The translations under genes were made by a program, and so were the position numbers. Below, in pieces: positions 7,534 through 13,577 of a stretch of 13,577 nucleotides of DNA. The first letter of the stretch is position 1. Each line of letters starts with the position of its first letter. The stretch is from Microscillaceae bacterium (GTDB lineage: Bacteria > Bacteroidota > Bacteroidia > Cytophagales > Microscillaceae), in contig DMHB01000214.1 of assembly GCA_003449595.1 (NCBI GenBank), forward strand, positions 1-13,577, written 5' to 3'. The notes beneath the pieces were generated by a model. That model did not search any database and was not told the origin of the DNA. It worked only from the letters and a program-made list of their open reading frames with translations.

Positions 7534-10371
7534 ATGAAAAACAAAATTTTATGCGCACTCCTCGCCGGATTACTACTTCCGATGTTAGGATGGGCACAAG
7601 CTAAACTGGTAGAAAAAGTTGCTCAAAAAGGCAATGAAGTGGTTATTCCTTACGAGAAATATATACTACCCAACGGATTAACCTTGGTCATTCACGAAGA
7701 TCACTCTGATCCTGTTGTCCACGTGGACGTAACATACCACGTCGGTTCTGCTCGCGAAGAAATTGGCAAATCAGGTTTTGCCCACTTTTTTGAACACATG
7801 ATGTTTCAAGGCTCAGACAATGTGGCCGACGAAGAGCATTTCAAAATTGTAACCGAAGCCGGGGGTACGCTCAACGGTACAACCAACTTTGACCGCACCA
7901 ACTATTTTGAAACCTTGCCCAGCAATCAATTAGAAACAGCTCTTTGGCTTGAAGCCGATAGAATGGGCTTTTTATTAGATGCAGTAACCCAACAAAAATT
8001 TGAGGTTCAACGCGCTACCGTAAAAAACGAACGTGGTCAAAACTACGATAACCGTCCTTATGGACTTGTAACCGAAGCATTGAATAAGAATATGTTTCCT
8101 TATGGCCACCCTTATTCTTGGCTTACCATCGGTTATATCGAAGATTTGAACAGGGTTGATGTAAATGATTTGAAAAACTTCTTCTTGCGTTGGTATGGCC
8201 CTAACAATGCTGTAGTAACCGTTGGGGGCGATGTAAATCCAAAAGAGGTGGTTGCTTTGGTCGAGAAATATTTCGGAAGCATCCCCAAAGGCCCTGAAGT
8301 AACCCCTACCATTCTGCCTGCCCCTGTTTTGGAGGCCGATCGATATGCTTCTTTGGAAGATAACTACATCAAGCTTCCTATGTTGGTATATGCTTTGCCT
8401 GGTGTGCCTCGCTATCACAAAGACGAAGCTGCTTTGGATTGCTTGGTAGAAATCATTGGCCAAGGTAAAAACTCTATTTTCTATAAAAACTTAGAAAAAA
8501 CCCAAAAAGCTATCCAAAACGTAGCATTCCACAATTCAAACGAGTTGGCGGGTGTTATCGGCGCCTATGTAATCCCTTTCCCCGGGGTCAGCCTGTCAGA
8601 TACAGAGCAACTTATCCGTGCTGCGTTGGCCGAATTTGAAGCCAGAGGTGTTACAGATGATGATATCCAACGTTTCAAGGCACAAAATGAGGCACAAACC
8701 ATTACAGGGTTGCAAAGTGTCAGCCGCAAAGTATCGCAGTTGGCAGCTTACCAAACTTTTTTAGGCAACCCCAATGCTATCGGTAAAGAATTAGAAGAGT
8801 ACAGCAAAATTACAAAAGAGGATGTAATACGTGTGTATGAACAGTATATCAAAGGTAAGCCTGCTGTAATCTTGAGTGTTTATCCGAAAGGACAAGCCAA
8901 CCTGAAAGCTGCCGAAGATAACTACACTGTTTCTGAAGCAGGCTATCAAGCACCAGATTATGGCTACGCGGGACTAACCTACAACAAAGCCAAAGACAAA
9001 TTTGATCGCAGCAAAAGACCCATTCCCGGCAAATCTCCTGTGGTAGATGTGCCGAATTATTGGACAAGTCAATTAAACAATGGGCTAAAAATGATTGGCA
9101 TGGAAAGCCCTGAAACCCCTACGGTTACCCTGTTCTTTACCTTGAAAGGAGGTCATTTGCTCTCAGAAAGTAATCCTGAAAAAGCCGGATTGGCTGCAAT
9201 GACTGCTGCAATGCTCAACGAGACTACTCAAAACTATAGCGCAGAAGCCATCAATAGTGAGTTGTTGAAATTAGGCAGTAGCATCACTTTTTCATCCAAT
9301 GTTGAAGATTTGACCATTAGCGTTAGCAGCTTGACCAAAAATTTGGATGCTACGCTCCAGTTGTTAGAAGAGAAAATGTTCCGCCCCAATTTCATCCAAG
9401 AAGATTTCGACCGCTTGAAAAAGCGTCAGCTGGAAAATATCAAGCAACAAGCTACCCAGCCTGCTTTCACAGCTGACAAGATATTTGGAAAACTTCTTTA
9501 TGGCAATAGCATTCGTGCGGTGCCTGTAAGCGGTACTGAAGCCACTATCAAGAACATCAACTTAGAAGATATTCAGGCTTTTTACAATCAATTTTTCTCA
9601 CCAAAGGCAGCTAATCTGGTAATAGTAGGCAACTTGCCTGAAGGTGAAATTTCGCCCAAACTCAGCTTCCTGAACCAATGGTCAGCCAAGGACTACACCA
9701 TGCCTGCTCCCATTAGCGCTCAAGCCATCGAAAAAACCAAGATTTACTTGGTAAACCAAGAAAAAGCAGCACAGTCTGAAATCCGCATTGGGTATGTAGC
9801 CATGCCGTTCGATGCTACCGGCGAATACTATCGCAGCAATATTATGAACTTTATCTTAGGGGGTGCCTTCAACAGCCGTATTAACCTTAACCTGCGCGAA
9901 GACAAAGGTTTTACTTATGGCGCACGTTCAGGGTTCAACGGCACCGATTTAGGCGGAATTTTTGGTGCAAGCGCAGGTGTAAAAGCCTCAGCTACCGACA
10001 GTTCAGTGGTAGAGTTTATGAAAGAAATAAGTAATTATGCTCAAAATGGCATTACTGATGCAGAACTGACTTTTACAAAAAGTTCGATCACCCAACGAGA
10101 CGCGTTGAACTATGAAACACCTTTCCAGAAGGCAAATTTCTTAGGTCGTATCTTGCGTTATAATTTGAGTAAAGACTTTGTAAAACAACAAATCGATATT
10201 TTGGGTAAAATCACCAAAGGTGAAATTGATGCCTTGGCACAAAAGAATCTGCCTTACAACAATATGGTGATTTTAGTGGTAGGTGATAAAGCCTTGGTAA
10301 AACCCGGTTTAGAACAATTGGGCTACGAAATCATTGAGCTTGATAAAGAAGGAATGCCTGTGGGCAATTAA
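7534..10371 (+). CDS. Exported M16 family zinc metallopeptidase, two-domain (pitrilysin/insulinase type)
   Basis: This 945-residue protein has an N-terminal signal peptide (MKNKILCALLAGLLLPMLGWAQA, likely cleaved after about residue 22 or 23), so it acts in the periplasm or at the envelope. The first M16 unit carries the inverted zinc motif HFFEH at 84-88 and a distal Glu166 in KNERGQN, the third ligand. The substrate-pocket region GGTLNGTTNFDRTNYFETLP follows at 110-129. A second M16-like unit begins near residue 515 and lacks HxxEH (GLAAMTAAMLNE), as expected for the inactive half. It keeps the Arg788/Tyr795 pair in LREDKGFTYGAR, which binds the substrate C-terminus in this family. The overall architecture is a fused active/inactive clamshell. 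Likely function is degradation of peptides or processing in the envelope; the exact substrate is unknown. It is monocistronic, with a strong terminator 26 bases downstream. Confidence 0.95.
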   Translation: MKNKILCALLAGLLLPMLGWAQAKLVEKVAQKGNEVVIPYEKYILPNGLTLVIHEDHSDPVVHVDVTYHVGSAREEIGKSGFAHFFEHMMFQGSDNVADEEHFKIVTEAGGTLNGTTNFDRTNYFETLPSNQLETALWLEADRMGFLLDAVTQQKFEVQRATVKNERGQNYDNRPYGLVTEALNKNMFPYGHPYSWLTIGYIEDLNRVDVNDLKNFFLRWYGPNNAVVTVGGDVNPKEVVALVEKYFGSIPKGPEVTPTILPAPVLEADRYASLEDNYIKLPMLVYALPGVPRYHKDEAALDCLVEIIGQGKNSIFYKNLEKTQKAIQNVAFHNSNELAGVIGAYVIPFPGVSLSDTEQLIRAALAEFEARGVTDDDIQRFKAQNEAQTITGLQSVSRKVSQLAAYQTFLGNPNAIGKELEEYSKITKEDVIRVYEQYIKGKPAVILSVYPKGQANLKAAEDNYTVSEAGYQAPDYGYAGLTYNKAKDKFDRSKRPIPGKSPVVDVPNYWTSQLNNGLKMIGMESPETPTVTLFFTLKGGHLLSESNPEKAGLAAMTAAMLNETTQNYSAEAINSELLKLGSSITFSSNVEDLTISVSSLTKNLDATLQLLEEKMFRPNFIQEDFDRLKKRQLENIKQQATQPAFTADKIFGKLLYGNSIRAVPVSGTEATIKNINLEDIQAFYNQFFSPKAANLVIVGNLPEGEISPKLSFLNQWSAKDYTMPAPISAQAIEKTKIYLVNQEKAAQSEIRIGYVAMPFDATGEYYRSNIMNFILGGAFNSRINLNLREDKGFTYGARSGFNGTDLGGIFGASAGVKASATDSSVVEFMKEISNYAQNGITDAELTFTKSSITQRDALNYETPFQKANFLGRILRYNLSKDFVKQQIDILGKITKGEIDALAQKNLPYNNMVILVVGDKALVKPGLEQLGYEIIELDKEGMPVGN

Positions 10372-10397
10372 GCCAATCTGATTTGTAAACCTTATAA

Positions 10398-10436
10398 AAA
10401 AGGGAGTAATCTGTGATGATTGCTCCCTTTTCTTTT
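10398..10436. terminator. Strong, probably bidirectional terminator
   Basis: GGGAGTAATC at 10402-10411 pairs with GATTGCTCCC at 10418-10427 (one G-T wobble) around a 6-base loop. Flanking A and T runs extend the stem to 10398-10431. On the plus strand it ends in TTTTCTTTT. On the minus strand the A-run at 10396-10401 becomes a T-run. It therefore serves both the M16 peptidase gene and the convergent lipoprotein gene. Confidence 0.9.
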
Positions 10437-10452
10437 GATGCTAAGTACTGCA

Positions 10453-10962
10453 CTATTGTATAATTTCCACTCTGTCCACATTGATAAAACAACTTTGTAC
10501 CTTGTCATTTTCAAGTGAATTGACCAGCGAACGCTGCCCGTGTACCCTCACTTTGGTTTTATTTGTTACTTTATTGCCATTCAGATCATAAGCTTCCAAA
10601 TCATCAGGTTTGTATTGTTTAGGCGGTGTTTTGAGCTTATTTTTTCCCGACCCCAATTTAAAATATACTGTAACAGCCTCCTTTCGATTTCCACCGGGTT
10701 CTTGAGTAAGATCTAACCCAAAAGTAGTGCTGGCCAACCCAAACATAGTAGGCAAATTAAGGTAGCCTTCCAAAGCAACCCGAGTTTGGTGCTTTTGCTT
10801 CCACTTTTCGATATCGCCTACACTAGTACCCTTAGCGGGGAAATCACTGAATTGACAAAATGTGTCAAATGTATATACCTTGGCAGGTTCAGGAGTCGAT
10901 TCGCAGGCAGAAAGCCCACACCATACAAGGCAAATAAGTAAAATGTAGTTTGTTTTTCGCAT
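10453..10962 (-). CDS. Hypothetical lipoprotein
   Basis: This 169-residue protein has a clear type II signal peptide: Met-Arg-Lys start, a hydrophobic core YILLICLVWCG, and a lipobox LSAC with the acylated cysteine at residue 20. The mature part begins ESTPEPAK. I do not recognise a family. It includes RVALEGYLNLP near residues 61-71 and a C-terminal LNGNKVTNKTKVRVHGQR...CFINVDRVEIIQ. The pattern of alternating strands ending in valine-rich VDRVEII would suit a small beta-barrel such as an OB-like fold, but this is inference only. Residues 75-118 contain a Gly/Lys-rich segment that could be a long loop. Glu21 following the cysteine gives no sorting certainty in this phylum. It converges on the M16 peptidase gene across a shared terminator and diverges from the 11109 gene across an AT-rich gap. 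Confidence 0.8.
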   Translation of the reverse strand: MRKTNYILLICLVWCGLSACESTPEPAKVYTFDTFCQFSDFPAKGTSVGDIEKWKQKHQTRVALEGYLNLPTMFGLASTTFGLDLTQEPGGNRKEAVTVYFKLGSGKNKLKTPPKQYKPDDLEAYDLNGNKVTNKTKVRVHGQRSLVNSLENDKVQSCFINVDRVEIIQ

Positions 10963-11108
10963 AAAATGTACTTAGATAACAACTAAAAGAATAAATTATT
11001 TATGATATAATTATACCAAATTAAAATCTGAAAATTACAAAAATCAAAAAACTAAATCTTGCAAATTTGTATCTTAGCTAAACTTTTCACCCATTTAACC
11101 TTACAATT
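10963..11108. promoter_or_regulatory. AT-rich divergent promoter region
   Basis: This gap separates two divergent genes and is strikingly AT-rich. It holds the perfect palindrome TATAATTATA at 11006-11015. It also holds near-matches to TAnnTTTG: TTAATTTG on the minus strand (plus 11017-11024) and CAAATTTG at 11062-11069, which is itself palindromic and so reads the same on both strands. None has a clear -33 partner, so the exact promoters remain uncertain. Confidence 0.4.
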
Positions 11109-11624
11109 ATGCTTCACACTACAGATGCTTACTATCCACTTGGTCAAGGTTTTAGCTGGAAATATCAGACTAAAGATGGCACTACTTACACCAACGCAGT
11201 TACGGGTCTCTCCCCCTCGAACCCTCAGGAGTTTACAATGGTAAACAGCCTGATGAACAAAGAACAAATAATGCGCAAAGAAGGAGAGTCTTACTTGACT
11301 GATGCTTTTGAGGACAATAATTTACAAGTTTTGTTGAAAGATAACCTACAAAAAGGTGATACTTGGGAAATCAAGTTCAAAGCCAACGGGTTGGATAGCA
11401 TATTAGTGATGACTGTCAAAGAAGTGGGTATTACCAAAGAAGTGAAGGGCAAAAGTTATGACAGGGTTGCATTTATTGAAGCCGAGAGCAAATTATTAAT
11501 GAATGGGAATTTAATGCCCCTCAACTTTTTTACCCAGTATTATTACGCACAAGGCATAGGGCTCATTCTCACTACTACATCTATGGGAGATGAGCAAGCG
11601 CTGATTGACTATACAATTGCTTGA
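11109..11624 (+). CDS. Hypothetical protein, possibly DUF3108/TapB-like
   Basis: This is a 171-residue protein of unknown function. Near the N-terminus it has YYPLGQGFSWKYQTKDG at 8-24, and near the C-terminus YYYAQGIGLILTTTSMGDEQALIDY. This is the arrangement (YYPL..G..W.Y at the front, Y..G.GL at the end) that I associate with DUF3108-like/TapB-like beta-rich proteins of Bacteroidota. The match is from memory and tentative. Most such proteins are exported, but this one has no signal peptide. An in-frame stop at 11079-11081 leaves no room for one upstream, so the ATG at 11109 is well supported. The next gene starts one base after its TGA, so the two are probably translationally coupled and may act together. 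Possible promoter: CAAATTTG at 11062-11069. Confidence 0.8.
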   Translation: MLHTTDAYYPLGQGFSWKYQTKDGTTYTNAVTGLSPSNPQEFTMVNSLMNKEQIMRKEGESYLTDAFEDNNLQVLLKDNLQKGDTWEIKFKANGLDSILVMTVKEVGITKEVKGKSYDRVAFIEAESKLLMNGNLMPLNFFTQYYYAQGIGLILTTTSMGDEQALIDYTIA

Positions 11625-11625
11625 A

Positions 11626-12177
11626 ATGTTTTGCCTCAAATCTGAAACTCGGTTTAATTGTTTATTTCTCATTTTAGCGTGCACTGCTTTTTTGAATACA
11701 AAAGCACAAACCACCCTGCCCCTCGAAGATAAAGTGTATCAGTTGGTAGTGGTGTTTAGTAGCCAATGTTGTGGTATAGATGCGGAGGCTTCAGTGAAAC
11801 TACACCAATTGCTCGATTCGATAAGCGTACCTTATCACACACAGTATTGGGGAAAAGAAGGTGAAAAAAGTGTATATATTGATTTGAGCGAGTTTACCGC
11901 AGTACAAGCTAACACTTATTGGGAAGCTATTGCGATGATTGGCCGAGAATCGGAAACACAATTAGTACAGGTAGGCAAACGGGTGTATGTTGAGGAAGCT
12001 AACCAGTGGTTATTGATTTGTTTCAGTCAAGTGATGCTTGAAAATTATTTAGAGGAAGAAATTATTCAAATCATCTTACAAAATCAAAAGCGCTTGGGTA
12101 GTACGATTCCAATAGAATGGCGTGAATTTTCAGCGGATTCGGCGGTTATTTTCAAAAAAATATGCGTATTAAATTGA
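11626..12177 (+). CDS. Hypothetical exported protein with a vicinal Cys-Cys
   Basis: This is a 183-residue protein that I do not recognise. The N-terminus MFCLKSETRFNCLFLILACTAFLNTKAQ is a plausible signal peptide, with cleavage after Ala-Gln at about residue 28 and with basic residues before the hydrophobic core. A lipobox reading (LILAC, Cys19) is possible but less likely, given the good KAQ site. The mature part has VVVFSSQCCGIDAEASVKL at 41-59. This is a strand, then a turn with adjacent Cys48-Cys49, then a helix, loosely reminiscent of thiol or thioredoxin-like topology but without a CxxC. A start at the TTG at 11605 would overlap the previous gene and is less likely than the ATG at 11626, one base after the upstream stop. 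No terminator directly follows; a structured region does. Confidence 0.75.
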   Translation: MFCLKSETRFNCLFLILACTAFLNTKAQTTLPLEDKVYQLVVVFSSQCCGIDAEASVKLHQLLDSISVPYHTQYWGKEGEKSVYIDLSEFTAVQANTYWEAIAMIGRESETQLVQVGKRVYVEEANQWLLICFSQVMLENYLEEEIIQIILQNQKRLGSTIPIEWREFSADSAVIFKKICVLN

Positions 12178-12248
12178 CTCCTTTCAACCACGTTCAACAA
12201 CAGATATTGTTAGACGAAGTGATGCAAGTTTTTCGCTTGCCTCGCTGA
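12162..12248 (+). CDS. Possible small ORF (28 codons)
   Basis: An ATG at 12162 opens a 28-residue reading frame, MRIKLTPFNHVQQQILLDEV then MQVFRLPR, ending in TGA at 12246-12248. It starts inside the last codons of the preceding gene in another frame, as a coupled downstream gene would. The composition looks protein-like, with an amphipathic helix pattern. It is too short to identify, and its 3' end lies inside a strong inverted repeat. It may be a leader peptide, a gene remnant, or chance. Confidence 0.25.
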   Translation: MRIKLTPFNHVQQQILLDEVMQVFRLPR

Positions 12249-12279
12249 GCCAAGGAAAACTTATGTCAAAAAAACTTGC
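12224..12279. repeat. Competing inverted repeats between convergent genes
   Basis: GCAAGTTTTT at 12224-12233 is the exact reverse complement of AAAAACTTGC at 12270-12279. It can also pair, as AAGTTTT (12226-12232), with the nearer AAAACTT at 12256-12262. Inside the latter is a further stem: CTTG (12236-12239) with CAAG (12251-12254) and CTC with GAG around the triloop GCT. GCAAG (12224-12228) can alternatively pair with CTTGC (12236-12240). The region can thus form mutually exclusive structures. Neither strand shows a T-run directly after a stem, so it is not a standard terminator, though it lies where one is needed. Confidence 0.6.
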
Positions 12280-12320
12280 TATTTGAAAAGCCTTCCCAAT
12301 GGCCAAACCAATAGATGGAT

Positions 12321-12575
12321 TTATAGTTTGGTAGTTCCACAAATACACTGTACAAAGTGTACAATTTCTTGAGGTACTAAACGCTTTTCAAGTCGCTGCT
12401 GGAGGCAAATTCTCAAATTCTGCTCTACTTCAAAGCATTCTTTGCAATGACTACACTCGCAAATATGTTCTTCAAAAAATTGAATTTCTTGCGGGCTTGC
12501 TTCTCCGTCGGCAACAATTTGCAAAATTTCTAAACAATGGCTACAATCGCCACAAATCTTCTTGTCAAGCTGCAT
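12321..12575 (-). CDS. Zinc-binding anti-sigma factor (ZAS type, RsrA-like), cysteine-rich
   Basis: This 84-residue soluble protein is predicted to bind and inhibit the sigma factor encoded just upstream. The ZAS motif His37-x3-Cys41-x2-Cys44 is preceded by Cys11 in a DCSHCLEIL context. As I recall them, these are the same four positions as the zinc ligands of Streptomyces RsrA, a redox-sensing anti-sigma factor. Seven further cysteines are present (8, 14, 39, 47, 57, 77, 79), making 11 of 84 residues cysteine. The helix after the zinc site (CFEVEQNLRICLQQRLEKR) would contact sigma. No membrane segment is seen. I chose the ATG at 12575 over an upstream in-frame TTG at 12581; there is no other Met in the protein. 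The sigma gene ends 18 bases upstream, so they are co-transcribed. The redox function is inferred from the residue positions. Confidence 0.88.
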   Translation of the reverse strand: MQLDKKICGDCSHCLEILQIVADGEASPQEIQFFEEHICECSHCKECFEVEQNLRICLQQRLEKRLVPQEIVHFVQCICGTTKL

Positions 12576-12593
12576 AATCAAAAGTTATTTATT

Positions 12594-13178
12594 CTATTGA
12601 TACCCTAAATTTTTGGCATAATCTCTCAACTTTTCTTTCAGGATATTTCTGGCTCGGTGCAACCTTGAGCGCACCGTCCCAATAGGGATGTTTAAAATTT
12701 TTGCCATTTCTTCGTAGCTAAATCCTTCTATATCAGCCAAAACGATGACCGTTCTGAAATCAACTCCTAAACTATTCAATGCAGTGGTTAGTTCATCGCC
12801 CATTAAGTTTTGCAGTACTTCTAATCGTAGATCAGTTGTATAGCGTTGGTCTCCAAACTCTTCTGAGTTATAATAAGTTTCGATTTCTTGGTAATCAACT
12901 TTGTTAGGTTCTTTTACCTTTTTACGAAAATCATTAATAAAGTTGTTCTTTAAGATTCGGAACAACCACGCTTTTGCGTTAGTTCCTTTCTCGAAAGAGT
13001 CTAAGAATCGGAAAACTTTTAAATAGGTATCTTGTACAAGATCTTTAGCGTCTTCTTCATCTAAGGTAAGGCGAAAAGCGAAGTTGTATGCGGCATCGAT
13101 GAGCGGCATAAAATCTTGTTGAAAAATGGTGTTTTTCTCGCTTTCTGTATATTTTTGAGGATGGTCTTCCATAATCAT
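12594..13178 (-). CDS. ECF-family RNA polymerase sigma factor (SigR/SigH-like)
   Basis: This 194-residue group 4 sigma-70 protein directs RNA polymerase to a stress regulon. Region 2 spans about residues 21-90, with the core-binding segment DAKDLVQDTYLKVF at 43-56 and the -10 recognition and melting segment GTNAKAWLFRILKNNFINDFRKK at 65-87. Region 4 spans about 127-190, with the helix-turn-helix GFSYEEMAKILNIPIGTVRSRLHRAR at 152-177. The phrases GTNxKAWLxRIL, INxxRKKxxEP and LADxEGFxYxE closely recall actinobacterial SigR/SigH, the partner of RsrA, which fits the anti-sigma gene immediately downstream. The linker at 91-125 is acidic and Tyr-rich. Two ATGs, at 13178 and 13172, are both possible; the first is given. 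An exact -7 element lies upstream. No GGAAT-type SigR promoter is visible, so the gene appears to use the housekeeping promoter. Confidence 0.95.
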   Translation of the reverse strand: MIMEDHPQKYTESEKNTIFQQDFMPLIDAAYNFAFRLTLDEEDAKDLVQDTYLKVFRFLDSFEKGTNAKAWLFRILKNNFINDFRKKVKEPNKVDYQEIETYYNSEEFGDQRYTTDLRLEVLQNLMGDELTTALNSLGVDFRTVIVLADIEGFSYEEMAKILNIPIGTVRSRLHRARNILKEKLRDYAKNLGYQ

Positions 13179-13209
13179 ACTAGTAACACCTAAACAGGGG
13201 TTAGCTTTT

Positions 13210-13238
13210 CAAAAATAATAAATTTTGTTGGTTCACAA
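13210..13238 (-). promoter_or_regulatory. Promoter of the sigma/anti-sigma operon
   Basis: On the minus strand, TATTTTTG (plus 13217-13210) matches TAnnTTTG exactly. A TTG (plus 13238-13236) lies 18 bases upstream of it, about where the -33 element of Bacteroidota promoters is expected. The predicted transcript would begin near 13205, giving a leader of about 27 bases before the ATG at 13178. Confidence 0.6.
13220..13227 (+). promoter_or_regulatory. Candidate -7 element for the glycosyltransferase gene
   Basis: AAATTTTG is one base from TAnnTTTG (TAAATTTTG if read from 13219 with one extra spacer base) and lies 25 bases before the ATG at 13253. It sits between the -7 and -33 elements of the divergent sigma operon promoter. 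The two promoters would compete for polymerase if both are real. Confidence 0.35.
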
Positions 13239-13252
13239 GGTAGTCATTGCAT

Positions 13253-13577
13253 ATGTCGGTTCAAAATTTGCCTATTTCAGCCATTATCATCGCTAAAAAT
13301 GAGGAAAAAAACATAGCGCGTTGTTTAGATTCTTTGCGATTTTTGCCTGAGGTGGTCGTAATCGATGGGCACAGTACCGATCAGACTGCTACCATAGCGC
13401 AACAATATGCCAATGTGGTGTGCAAGCAGTCGCCTTGGTTGGGCTACTCTGCTACCAAGCGACTGGCTGTAAGCCATACTTCGCATCCTTGGGTTTTGTG
13501 GATAGATGCTGATGAAGAAGTAAGCCCCGCCTTGGAAAGTGCGATCCAAAAACTTTTTGCTGAAGGAAATCCTACTG
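13253..13577 (+). CDS. Glycosyltransferase family 2 protein, N-terminal part (runs off window)
   Basis: The frame opens at the ATG at 13253 and stays open to the window edge, giving 108 residues of a GT-A fold sugar transferase. Residues 8-17 (ISAIIIAKNE) form the first nucleotide-binding strand, followed by EKNIARCLDSL. VVVIDGHSTDQTATIAQQYA at 34-53 is the second strand with its usual DGxSTD turn. WLGYSATKRLAV and WVLWIDADEEVS contain the DxD-type metal and nucleotide-sugar site, Asp85-Ala86-Asp87. The pattern resembles the WaaE/KdtX-like lipopolysaccharide core glucosyltransferase branch, so a role in cell-surface glycan or LPS assembly at the inner face of the cytoplasmic membrane is likely. 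The donor and acceptor cannot be told from this fragment. It is divergent from the sigma operon across a 74-base gap. Confidence 0.93.
   Translation, partial: MSVQNLPISAIIIAKNEEKNIARCLDSLRFLPEVVVIDGHSTDQTATIAQQYANVVCKQSPWLGYSATKRLAVSHTSHPWVLWIDADEEVSPALESAIQKLFAEGNPT

Noticed and set aside
7975..8463. 162-codon minus-strand open frame inside the M16 peptidase gene
   Set aside because: It is wholly antisense to a clearly conserved catalytic domain, with no family resemblance and no promoter.
11059..11244. 61-codon plus-strand frame overlapping the start of the 11109 gene
   Set aside because: It begins at the candidate promoter and runs out of frame through the better-supported 171-residue gene.
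12303..12331. CCAAAC/GTTTGG inverted repeat as the terminator of the sigma operon
   Set aside because: The stem is only 6 bp, the loop is 17 bases, there is no T-run after it on the minus strand, and it overlaps the anti-sigma stop codon.
13179..13260. SigR-type GGAAT...GTT autoregulatory promoter upstream of the sigma gene
   Set aside because: No GGAAT is present on the minus strand of this gap. The only convincing promoter is of the housekeeping TAnnTTTG type.
1..13577. tRNA or rRNA genes, CRISPR arrays, insertion sequences, attachment sites, toxin-antitoxin pairs
   Set aside because: Reading both strands, I saw no cloverleaf-like segments, regularly spaced repeats, transposase motifs or flanking direct repeats.

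Overview
The window looks like a chromosomal segment from a member of the Bacteroidota, most likely of Cytophagales or Flavobacteria type. Four things suggest this: moderate-to-low GC; the order rpoC then a DUF3467 gene; a 393-residue PurM of the long form; and two exact matches to the Bacteroidota -7 promoter element TAnnTTTG, upstream of alaS and of the sigma-factor gene. Starts lack a consistent Shine-Dalgarno sequence, which fits the phylum. I cannot name a genus. There is no sign of phage, insertion sequence, CRISPR, tRNA or rRNA, and no gene-free stretch longer than about 150 bases.

Layout. Bases 1-969 are the 3' end of rpoC. A hairpin-bearing gap follows, then a small DUF3467 gene (1055-1378) closed by a rho-independent terminator. 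A compact plus-strand operon comes next: alaS (1530-4160), purM (4165-5346) and a TrmH/SpoU-family RNA 2'-O-methyltransferase gene (5352-5894), with gaps of 4 and 5 bases. Its last stop codon overlaps the stop of a convergent hypothetical gene (5891-6358, minus). An SMP-30/gluconolactonase-like gene (6439-7407, minus) diverges from a large exported two-domain M16 zinc metallopeptidase gene (7534-10371, plus). A strong, probably bidirectional terminator separates the peptidase gene from a convergent lipoprotein gene (10453-10962, minus).

An AT-rich divergent region leads into two tightly linked plus-strand genes of unknown function (11109-11624 and 11626-12177). They are followed by a possible 28-codon ORF and a region of competing inverted repeats. 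The right end holds a minus-strand pair: an ECF sigma factor (12594-13178) and its small cysteine-rich zinc anti-sigma factor (12321-12575). A divergent family 2 glycosyltransferase gene (13253 to the window edge) is cut off by the end of the window.

How the genes work together. The left half is housekeeping: transcription, tRNA charging, purine synthesis and RNA methylation. The right half is mainly envelope and stress functions. The most informative system is the sigma/anti-sigma pair. The sigma factor resembles actinobacterial SigR, and the anti-sigma has Cys11, His37, Cys41 and Cys44, the same positions as the zinc ligands of the redox sensor RsrA. This suggests a thiol-oxidation-responsive switch, which is an inference from remembered sequences.
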